Source of the DNA: Polyangiaceae bacterium
GTDB lineage: Bacteria; Myxococcota_A; Polyangia; Polyangiales; Polyangiaceae
DNA: 60,343 nucleotides
Direction: 5' to 3'
NCBI GenBank assembly: GCA_022842465.1
Contig: JALHPN010000026.1
Coordinates: 1 to 60,343 of the forward strand
Shown here: one piece after another, positions 54,042-60,343 of the stretch
Layout of the letters: every line of letters starts with the position of its first letter
Numbering within the stretch: position 1 is the first letter of the stretch
The notes under the pieces: model-generated
Database searches by the model: none
Seen by the model: the letters and a program-made list of their open reading frames with translations, nothing else
What the model was told of the DNA's origin: nothing
Translations under genes and position numbers: made by a program

Positions 54042-54794
54042 TCAGCTCCGCTTGACGAGGAACGGCCCGAAGCCCTGCGCGCTCGGCATGACCTCGATGA
54101 CGTTCACGTTCACGTGGGCGGGCCGTGTCACGGCGAACTCGACGAGATCGGCGATGTCGTCCGCGGAGAGCGGGATCATCCCGTCGTAGACCTTGTCGGC
54201 GCGATCTCTGTCGCCCTGGAAGCGCACGACCGAGAACTCGGTCTCGACCATTCCTGGCTCGATGCAGGTGACACGCACGCCGGTGCCGGCGAGGTCGCTC
54301 TTCATCGCCTGGGAGAACTGATGCACGAAGGCCTTGGTGGCTCCGTAGACGTGACCTGCCGGGTAGGGGTGGGTGCCGGCGACGGAGCCGATGTGCACGA
54401 CGTGCCCGCGCCCCCGCGCGACCATGCCGGGCACGAAGGCGCGCGTGACGTGGACGAGGGCCTTGCAGTTGGTGTCGATCATGGTGTCCCAGTCGTCGAG
54501 CGACGCGCGGTCGACGGGATCGAGACCGAGGGCGAGGCCGGCGGAGTTGACGAGGACGTCGACCTCGCGGAACGGCTCGTCCTCCGCGAGCGCGGCCACC
54601 GCGCCGCCGTCGCGGACGTCGAGCGCCCTCGCGTGGACCCTCGCGCCGAGATCGGCGGCGAGGGCGTCGAGCCGATCCTCGCGCCGGCCGACGAGCAGCA
54701 GCGTGGCGCCCGCACGATGAAGTCGTTTCGCCGTGGCGTATCCGATGCCGGAGGTCGACCCCGTGACGAGGGCTCGGAGACCGTCGATGCGCAT
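54042..54794 (-). CDS. Short-chain dehydrogenase/reductase (YdfG-like)
   Basis: 250 residues from ATG 54794. Classical SDR: cofactor motif TGSTSGIGYAT, Arg pair after strand 2 (LLLVGRREDRLDAL) that favours NADP, NSAG in place of NNAG, Ser in HIGSVAGTHP, and the active-site YGATKAF. The C-terminal PGMVETEFSVVRFQGD matches the YdfG/serine 3-dehydrogenase subgroup, which reduces 3-hydroxy acids and malonic semialdehyde. Cytoplasmic. Monocistronic, convergent with the lipoprotein gene. Confidence 0.92.
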   Translation of the reverse strand: MRIDGLRALVTGSTSGIGYATAKRLHRAGATLLLVGRREDRLDALAADLGARVHARALDVRDGGAVAALAEDEPFREVDVLVNSAGLALGLDPVDRASLDDWDTMIDTNCKALVHVTRAFVPGMVARGRGHVVHIGSVAGTHPYPAGHVYGATKAFVHQFSQAMKSDLAGTGVRVTCIEPGMVETEFSVVRFQGDRDRADKVYDGMIPLSADDIADLVEFAVTRPAHVNVNVIEVMPSAQGFGPFLVKRS

Positions 54795-55045
54795 GGTGCG
54801 AAGCACGCTAGCGCCGCCCGGCCCCGGCGCCAGCCAGGACGCGCGGTGGTGACGCTCCGCGACGCCGACGCGCGCCTTCCGGGACCTCCTCGCGCGCGAC
54901 TCGAATTCTCGTCGGTGGCAGACCGCTTCGATGTCGTGCCCGTCGGGAGGCCTGGGCGGGACGCCGAGGCCGCGGATCACACGCCCGCCGGTGTGCTCCT
55001 TCGGAATTCGCGCAACCCGCTCGGGCGGCGGCCGACCGTGCCGTC

Positions 55046-55872
55046 ATGAACACCTTCCGCCTCTTCGGGATTGCCACCCTCTCCGTGACGGCCCTCGCTT
55101 GCAGCGCTCCCACCTCGGACGTCGCGAGCAGCGACGGAGACGGCGCCGCGCAACGGGACGGCTCGACGGAGGCTTCGTCACCGGGCGGAAGCGGAGAGCC
55201 GGGCGCCGCGAAGAACGCGGCGACGCCGGCGGATCCGGCGAAGCCGCGCGATGCGTGGATGGCGGGCGTGTGGGACTGGAGTGCGTGGAAGGGGCCCGAC
55301 CTCCACTCGGACTTCTACTCTCTCGCCGCGGACGGAACCGGCTTCGGGTCGTTCAGACCCTTCGCTCCGGGCTCCCGTACGGACTCGGACATGACGTGAC
55401 ACGGTCCCCGGTGAAGGCATGGTGGTCGGAGTCCGGCCGCTTGGTCGTCGACGGTGTCAGTCACACCCTGCGCGCGACCCCGAACTGCCGACTCGTCACG
55501 ATGGACGGGAAGACGTTCGAGCACACCGGCGTCCAGGGATGCCCCTTCCCCAATCCGCCGCTGTCCTCGGCAGACAGCGAGCTCGTCGGGTGGTGGAGCT
55601 TCTTCCAGAAGCAGCCGGCGGGCTGGTCGGACACCAGGGTCAGCTTGAAGATCGAGAGCGACCGCAACGGGAGGCTGGAGATCAGGTACCCCACGCCCTG
55701 GACCGAGGGCGACATCAAGGTGTTCGAGGCAACGAGCTACTTCACGCGCGACGCCGCGGGCGCCGTGCACGCGACGCAGCCCGACGGCACGGAAGACTGG
55801 AGCGCGACGATCACGAAGGTGCCGGAAGGCGTGCAGTTCTGCCAAGAGAGCGAGTGCCTCACGCTCACGTAG
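55046..55872 (+). pseudogene. Hypothetical lipoprotein split by a frameshift
   Basis: From ATG 55046 a lipoprotein signal (MNTFRLFGIATLSVTALAC, Cys19) and linker lead into WMAGVWDWSAWKGPDLHSDF and end at a stop at 55399. The next frame carries on with the same kind of sequence: [45 protein letters not shown]-type strands and a stop at 55872. The break is near 55390-55400; one added base would give about 275 residues. The C-terminal piece has two Cys (NCRLV, FCQESEC). A secreted beta-sandwich of unknown function. Confidence 0.55.
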
Positions 55873-56041
55873 CAGCCCCGCCGGCGCGCGCTTCTCGCCG
55901 TGCTCCTTCGCGCCGTGTGCGCGACGAGGTCGCGTCCGCGGGCGGGGGGCCGCCTTCGCGTCGAGCTCGTTCACGAGGGCCGACCGCGTCTCGGGGCCGG
56001 CGATGCCGTCGACACGGAGTGGCGCACACCGCAGAGCTCCC

Positions 56042-56078
56042 GTTTCGAATATTGCTCTTGTTGCGGATGTTGCGAATG
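56042..56078 (+). promoter_or_regulatory. Three direct repeats in an AT-rich patch before the antitoxin gene
   Basis: GTTTCGAAT (56042-56050), GTTGCGGAT (56060-56068) and GTTGCGAAT (56070-56078) are near-identical 9-mers in the same orientation, within a locally AT-rich segment. They lie just upstream of ATG 56094 and are good candidates for binding sites of the encoded DNA-binding antitoxin. Confidence 0.5.
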
Positions 56079-56093
56079 ATTTCCTCGGTGGCT

Positions 56094-56411
56094 ATGTCGG
56101 TCAGCGTGCCGCGGGAAGCGTTCGACCTGTTCCTCGAGATCCTGGGCCAGATGGCGAACGGGAACGCGGTCACGATCGTTCCCGTTCACGCAGAGCTCAC
56201 GACGCAGCAGGCGGCCGACATGCTCAACGTGTCCCGACCGTTTCTCGTCGGTCTGCTCGACGATCGGAAGATCCCGTGCCGCCTCGTCGGCACGCACCGA
56301 CGCGTGAAGGTCGCGGACTTGCTCGCCTACAAGCAGCTCGACGATCGTGAGCGCGATGCCGTGCTCGACGAGCTCGCCGTCGAGGCGCAGAAGCACGGCC
56401 TCGGCTACTGA
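56094..56411 (+). CDS. Excisionase-type DNA-binding antitoxin
   Basis: 105 residues from ATG 56094; ATGs at 56067 and 56076 are in frame but lie in the operator repeats. The centre is a winged HTH of the excisionase/MerR-like group: [47 protein letters not shown]. The preceding [28 protein letters not shown] is diagnostic of the antitoxin half of HTH-PIN toxin-antitoxin loci. Most homologues have a longer N-terminus, so this one may be slightly shortened. The PIN toxin gene starts three bases after the stop. Confidence 0.85.
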   Translation: MSVSVPREAFDLFLEILGQMANGNAVTIVPVHAELTTQQAADMLNVSRPFLVGLLDDRKIPCRLVGTHRRVKVADLLAYKQLDDRERDAVLDELAVEAQKHGLGY

Positions 56412-56413
56412 GG

Positions 56414-56974
56414 ATGGCGTTCGTCGTCATCTACGACGCCTGCGTCTTGTATCCAGCGCCGCTGCGCGACCTCCTCATCCGCATCGCGCGAACGGGCATC
56501 GTGCGCGCTCGATGGTCGGAGCAGATCCTCGACGAGTGCTTCTCGAACATCCTCGCACAGCGTTCGGACCTCTCGTCTGCTCAGCTCGCGCGCACGCGGG
56601 CGCTCATGGTGGCCGCGATCCCAGATTGCATGGTCGATGGCTTCGAGGAGCTCGTCGGCGGTCTCGAGCTCCCGGATCCCGAGGACCGGCACGTCCTCGC
56701 CGCCGCGATCCGCGCTAGCGCGCAGACCATCGTGACCTTCAACCTGAAAGACTTCCCAGCCGACCGTCTCGCGGCGTACGGCGTCGAAGCTCACGACGCA
56801 GACGCTGCTCGACGGCTACTGGGTCCGCGCCGCGCGAGCGTCTTCCTCCTGGCCGCTGCGCGTCGCGCGTCGACTGGAGCGCTTCCGCGCGGGCACGATC
56901 CGAGGCACCGACGGCCGCCGAACGAGCCGCGTTCTCGCGAGCGGCCTCGTACGCGCTCTCCGCGAGCGCCGTGA
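56414..56974 (+). CDS. PIN domain ribonuclease toxin, C-terminus replaced by readthrough
   Basis: 186 residues read; only the first 135 are PIN-like. Acidic metal ligands are in place: Asp near the start of YDACVLYP, Glu in QILDECFSN, Asp pair in LPDPEDRHVLAAA, and TIVTFNLKDFPADRLAAYGV is the usual closing motif. After about position 56820 the frame continues into Arg/Pro-rich sequence that is antisense to the decayed helicase gene, so the natural end of the toxin is missing. Cleaves RNA when free of its antitoxin if still active. Confidence 0.82.
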   Translation: MAFVVIYDACVLYPAPLRDLLIRIARTGIVRARWSEQILDECFSNILAQRSDLSSAQLARTRALMVAAIPDCMVDGFEELVGGLELPDPEDRHVLAAAIRASAQTIVTFNLKDFPADRLAAYGVEAHDADAARRLLGPRRASVFLLAAARRASTGALPRGHDPRHRRPPNEPRSRERPRTRSPRAP

Positions 56975-57930
56975 AGACGATGGTCCGTTCGTCCTTGTGA
57001 CGTCGGAGGAGATCGCGGACGAGCGCACGCTTCGCACGTGGGAAGCCGGCGAGCTCGAGCGCGTGCTGATGGTCGCGCAGCGCGCGCCGTCCCTCGAGCG
57101 TCGCCGCGAGCTGTGCGACGAACGTGGGAAACGACAAGCCGGGAGTCGCCCGGAAGGCGACGCTCGCCAGCGTGCGAAACATCCTCGAGAGCCGGTCGTA
57201 CTCCGCGCGCTCGTCGGGCTCGAGACGGACCGCGATCCGCGTGATCCGAAGCGGAGCGAGGTGCGTTCCCACGAGCTCGCCGAACGAGATCTCGTAGACG
57301 ACAGGGCCGAGGACCTCGTCGAGCCGCTTCGCCTCGGCGCTCTCCCGTTCCGGTGCCGTCGCCGTGAGCCCCAGGCGCGCCGTCGCCGAGCACGCTTCGA
57401 GGGCCGAGCTCGTCCATGCACCGGAAGGCGCTCTCGAACGTCATGACCGTGTTCCGCTCGATGCGCCTCACCCCGTCACCCACCATCCCGATCGGCTCCT
57501 CGAGCCACCTTTCGAGCTGCTCGACCCACGCCCTCGCGAGCGCGCGTGTCGGGCACAGAACGGCGGACGGCAGCCCGGTCGCGCGCATCACGCCGATCGC
57601 GATGCGCGTCTTGCCTGCCCCCGTCGGCAGGGCGAGGACGCCGCGACGACCGGACGCCTCCCACGCGCCGATCGCCTGGAGCTGATAGCTGCGCAGCCCG
57701 AGCGACTCGAGCGACGAGCCTGGCTTCGTCCGCCACGCGTCGCGAGGATCGCCTTCGAGTCGTACTCCCGCGCCGTCCGCCCATGTCGCGATGTCTCGGA
57801 GCGCGCTCGCGGCGGCGCGCAGCGTGTTGCTGCGAGGATCGAAGGCGGTCCGTGGCACGTCCCGGACGCGCCCGTCGGCGAGGAGCTCGAGAGTGCCCCT
57901 GTCGAATCGCACGCGGAGAAACGGCGCCAC
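56816..57930 (-). pseudogene. Decayed DEAD/DEAH-box (SF2) helicase
   Basis: From GTG 57930 (ATG 58035 possible): FLRVRFDRGTLELLADGRVR, LESLGLRSYQLQAIGAWEAS (Q motif region), motif I LALPTGAGKTRIAIGV, motif Ia VLCPTRALARAWVEQL, VMTFESAFRCMDELG. Then the DEAH (motif II) segment is absent, and after a frame change near 57400 the sequence resumes with ALEACSATARLGLTATAPER (motif III), FGELVGTHLAPLRITRIAVR and ERTIVFTALAESAYEAARE (motif IV). Motifs V and VI are missing because the gene stops near 56820. So: internal deletion plus 3' truncation; unable to hydrolyse ATP. Confidence 0.78.
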
Positions 57931-58188
57931 GGGCGGCGTGTCAGCGAGCGTCGTGCCAGGAGCCCTACCCCGAAAGGACACACGATTCGCGGATGCCCCC
58001 CTGGCACCGCCTGCTTCGTGCCTGGCCGTGGCCACACGGCGGATCTTCGCGGCGCACGACCTCGATGAGCGATGACTCGACTCGGAGTAGGCGCTTCCCT
58101 TCGCGGAGTGTTGCGAGGCTGCCGATCCGGGAGCGTTCCCGGCGTCACTCGGAGAGGCAAGCGATGCGCGGGCCTGCGCGTCGCGTTG

Positions 58189-58437
58189 CTACGGGTACGG
58201 CGCAGCCTCGAAGCCCATTCGCTCGAGCCACTCTACCTCGAACGTTCGCCCCGGCTCGGGTCCCACGAGACACGTCACGTCGACCCTTGCGTCGCCGACG
58301 ATCACGCTCTCGACCTTCACCATGTCGTAGACATCGAGCCGGATGCCGAGCCCGACGAACGGCGCGATCGACAGCTCGATTCGTCGCGTCCAAGTGCCGT
58401 TTCTCGTGACAGCGACGAGGAGGGTGCGGAGAAGCAT
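58189..58437 (-). CDS. 82-residue hypothetical protein paired with Rpn paralogue 2
   Basis: Starts 10 bases after the paralogue 2 stop. MLLRTLLVAVTRNGTWTRRI, LSIAPFVGLGIRLDVYDMVK and VESVIVGDARVDVTCLVGPE show alternating strands of a small beta-barrel, possibly PilZ- or SH3-like; no family recognised. No equivalent follows paralogue 1. Cytoplasmic. Confidence 0.6.
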   Translation of the reverse strand: MLLRTLLVAVTRNGTWTRRIELSIAPFVGLGIRLDVYDMVKVESVIVGDARVDVTCLVGPEPGRTFEVEWLERMGFEAAPYP

Positions 58438-58447
58438 CGGCCCGACG

Positions 58448-59416
58448 TCACTCCGTCGAAGGGGTCGCGTCCTCGAATACGTCCTCTTCGTGGGTCGCCG
58501 TCGCGGCGGTGCGGACCCAGCGCTCGAGGAGCTCCGGGGTCGACGTGGCCTCGACCCGCGCGCGCGTTCTCTCGGACGGCCCAAGGCTCCGCTCCTCGAG
58601 GATCGCGAGGAGTAGCTTCCGCGCAGCATCGACGCGCCCCTCTTCGCGCCCCTGCGCGACGTACTTCTTCGCGAAGTCGCTCTTGTATTCGTAGTTCGTG
58701 AGTGGCATCGAAGCCTCCAGGGCGGCGCGGACGAGGTTTCCGACGGAGCTGCTGAGGACCAGGTCAAGGTAGCTCTCGGCGATGGGATCGTCGAGCCGAG
58801 CCAGAGCATGCACCAGCGCCGCGATGACCGTCTCGGCGCCGGGCGCGTCGCCGTGCACGAGCGCGCTGAGGACGGCGAGCTCGGGCATGCGCACGGCGAG
58901 GTCCAGCGATGTGATCCGCGGGAACTCGTCGGGACCGAGCACGACGGGGCGGAACGGCCCCGCACCGAACGTCGCGATGGGGCGCCTCGCCCAAGCCGCG
59001 ACGGAAGCGTCCGGCGCGAGGACGACGAGCGAGGTTGTGCAGCGTACGCGCGCATGGAGGGACGCGAGGTAGAGCGGCCAGCTGAAGGCCTTCTCGGGAT
59101 CGATGGCGAGCTGGACCTCGACGACGAAGGCGTGGGTGACGGTTCCGTGCTGTTCGATGGTGACGACAGCATCGGCGCGTCGCTCGAGCGGGACGGCCTG
59201 CGTGAACTCCGCGTTCGCGAGCGCGACGCGTGCGTCGGCGGGCAGGTCCATCCCGAGGAGCGTCGTCAGGAGCTCGGGACGCTCGCCGAGGAGGAAGAGC
59301 GGCCCTTCGTGTTCGAGCGAGGTCGCCACGTGCGCCGGCGTGGAGCAGTGCGCGTGCCACGCCCGCGTTCGTGCGATACCGCGGAGATGCGAGGGCGGGG
59401 GATCGGGCCGGGCCAA
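58448..59416 (-). CDS. Rpn-like PD-(D/E)XK nuclease-family protein, paralogue 2
   Basis: 322 residues from TTG 59416; a GTG at 59326 (VATSLEHEGPLFLL) would be a more normal start and matches the alternative of paralogue 1. Same catalytic pattern as paralogue 1 (RRADAVVTIEQHG, AFVVEVQLAIDP), the same C-terminal EGR helices (KKYVAQGREEGRVDAARKLL) and the ending ATHEEDVFEDATPSTE. Differences gather in the regions DSSVGNLVRA versus FPDIARVA and in the linker before the tail. Possibly an old duplication now separated by 10 kb. Confidence 0.78.
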   Translation of the reverse strand: MARPDPPPSHLRGIARTRAWHAHCSTPAHVATSLEHEGPLFLLGERPELLTTLLGMDLPADARVALANAEFTQAVPLERRADAVVTIEQHGTVTHAFVVEVQLAIDPEKAFSWPLYLASLHARVRCTTSLVVLAPDASVAAWARRPIATFGAGPFRPVVLGPDEFPRITSLDLAVRMPELAVLSALVHGDAPGAETVIAALVHALARLDDPIAESYLDLVLSSSVGNLVRAALEASMPLTNYEYKSDFAKKYVAQGREEGRVDAARKLLLAILEERSLGPSERTRARVEATSTPELLERWVRTAATATHEEDVFEDATPSTE

Positions 59417-59423
59417 TCGCGGT

Positions 59424-59437
59424 CTGGCCTTGGCCAG
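59424..59437. repeat. CTGGCCTTGGCCAG inverted repeat before Rpn paralogue 2
   Basis: Arms CTGGCC and GGCCAG around TT, eight bases upstream of TTG 59416 and about 100 bases upstream of GTG 59326. Third copy of TGGCCTKGGCC in the window. Confidence 0.45.
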
Positions 59438-59615
59438 GAGCGCATCGGCGCCGCGCTCACCGCCCGCGCGCGCGCACGGCGGTCGCCCCGTTCACGCCGA
59501 CGTCGGTGCTCGGCGTCACCCATTTGAGGATGGCGCAGCCCAGGGGCGCGCCGTAGATTCGGAGGCTCGGCGCGACACCACGCGCTCTCCAGCTCGCACG
59601 GGAAAGAGGACTCTG

Positions 59616-59915
59616 ATGCCAGTGAGAATTCAGGGCACGTTGCTCGGGTCGACGGAGCTGGACGTCATCCGGATGACGGCGAAGACGGCGGCCACGCTCC
59701 AGGGCCAGGCGACGACCGTGAAGGGCGACGTCACGATGGTCATCGAGGGGGGCACCGTGCAGGTGAAGGGCCGCAAGATCCTCATCACGAGCGAGAAGGG
59801 CAGCGTCGAGATCTCCGCGCCCGAGGTTCGCATCAAGACGCCGGGTGGGACCGCCGTCCTCGACGCGAGCGGCGTCTCTCTCAGCGGCACGATCGTGAAG
59901 CTGAACTGCCGCTGA
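59616..59915 (+). CDS. VgrG-tip-like (gp5 C-terminal-like) beta-helix protein
   Basis: 99 residues; AAGAGGA lies six bases before the ATG. The chain is a series of short valine/threonine repeats (GDVTMVIEGGTVQVKGRKIL, ITSEKGSVEISAPEVRIKTP) ending GVSLSGTIVKLNC. This resembles the C-terminal triple beta-helix of VgrG/gp5 spike proteins (which end in VxLN or similar), without the rest of VgrG. Stand-alone tips accompany PAAR-type effectors of type VI secretion in Polyangia. The next gene starts ten bases later. Confidence 0.6.
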   Translation: MPVRIQGTLLGSTELDVIRMTAKTAATLQGQATTVKGDVTMVIEGGTVQVKGRKILITSEKGSVEISAPEVRIKTPGGTAVLDASGVSLSGTIVKLNCR

Positions 59916-59925
59916 GCACGAAGGC

Positions 59926-60343
59926 ATGTCGAAGGAGACGAAGGACGAGAAGGCGCTGCTCGAGGAGTATGCGCGCGCGCTCGCCGCGGTCGGCGAGGCG
60001 CCCGCGAGCATGCGGAGCGACCGGCTGCGCGACCTCGGCCTCACCACCATCGGCTTCCTCGATCTGAGCCGCGACGCCGGCGCCGCGATGGACCGGGCCC
60101 TCGAGACGAAGAACAACAAGGCCTTCGAGGCGTTCGCGGAGACGTTCGAGGCCGAGCGCGCGCGGCTGCGCGCGAAGGAGGCCGGCCCTGGGACCGACGG
60201 GGATGAGGCCGATGCGGGACCGCCGCCGGACCTGGGCGCCTTGCCCGACGCTCCGCCGGCGATGGGCGTGAAGCCGTTCGCGCCCGTGCCTTTCGCGCCG
60301 ATCGTGGCGGCGCCCAACGCCGAGGCGCGAGCGCGGCCCGCGC
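59926..60343 (+). CDS. Hypothetical protein, 3' end cut by window edge
   Basis: At least 139 residues. MSKETKDEKALLEEYARALA and ALETKNNKAFEAFAETFEAE read as a helical, charged domain; then a Pro/Ala-rich linker (PPPDLGALPDAPPAMGVKPF, APVPFAPIVAAP) runs past the edge, as in adaptor or effector proteins with a flexible middle. In an operon with the VgrG-tip-like gene. Family cannot be named. Confidence 0.62.
   Translation, partial: MSKETKDEKALLEEYARALAAVGEAPASMRSDRLRDLGLTTIGFLDLSRDAGAAMDRALETKNNKAFEAFAETFEAERARLRAKEAGPGTDGDEADAGPPPDLGALPDAPPAMGVKPFAPVPFAPIVAAPNAEARARPA

Noticed and set aside
53953..54189. Small plus-strand frame after the lipoprotein at 53.9 kb
   Set aside because: Lies antisense to the SDR 3' end and has no signal or conserved pattern.
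55905..56090. N-terminal extension of the antitoxin beyond ATG 56067
   Set aside because: The open frame upstream is Arg-rich and crosses the AT-rich promoter-like patch; it reads as non-coding.

Overview
The window is about 70% G+C, with codon third positions almost always G or C. It is packed with lipoprotein genes (about twenty lipobox signal peptides), secreted hydrolases, a hybrid histidine kinase and a protein with a probable MYXO-CTERM tail. This fits a chromosomal segment of a predatory or saprophytic myxobacterium (phylum Myxococcota, probably class Polyangia). No rRNA, tRNA, CRISPR array, insertion sequence or intact prophage was recognised.

Layout. 0-12 kb: a PQQ-type sugar dehydrogenase cut by the window edge, an M23 lipoprotein peptidase, an APC permease, an OsmC peroxidase, an esterase and several lipoproteins. 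12-15.6 kb: a papain-like protease lipoprotein overlapping a chagasin-like inhibitor lipoprotein, and a divergent Cys-rich lipoprotein behind a perfect inverted repeat. 15.5-18.3 kb: NfeD protease, flotillin FloA and a small membrane protein in one coupled operon. 18.4-28.6 kb: esterase, SRPBCC protein, TetR regulator, FHA protein, zinc-ribbon protein, MYXO-CTERM protein, DUF808 membrane protein and two large lipoproteins. 28.6-31 kb: an HD-type protein divergent from a PAS/histidine kinase/receiver hybrid whose start codon abuts a 17-bp palindrome. 31-47 kb: VOC and DUF1428 proteins, a VWA lipoprotein, a repeat lipoprotein, a METTL25-like methyltransferase, a Uma2 nuclease, a trypsin-like protease, a lipoyl/zinc-ribbon protein, a GH105-like hydrolase and a C26 amidotransferase-like hydrolase.

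47-60 kb is the most accessory part. It holds two close paralogues of an Rpn-like nuclease, an acyl-CoA oxidase-like enzyme, a pilin-leader protein ending in a kinase-like domain, a SDR, a DNA-binding antitoxin/PIN toxin pair with direct-repeat operators, a decayed helicase, and at the right edge a VgrG-tip-like protein followed by a partial gene that may start a type VI secretion cassette.

The window looks like a mosaic of short transcription units rather than one pathway. The common themes are export (lipoproteins, proteases, glycan and ester hydrolases), signalling, and conflict modules. Four loci (35.5, 47.2, 55.4 and 57.4 kb) carry reading-frame breaks inside otherwise convincing coding sequence. 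They are either pseudogenes or indel errors. The best candidates for new biology are the pilin-kinase protein (51.6-52.7 kb), the protease/inhibitor pair (12.1-14.8 kb) and the 11-base palindromic element found upstream of all three PD-(D/E)XK-type nuclease genes.
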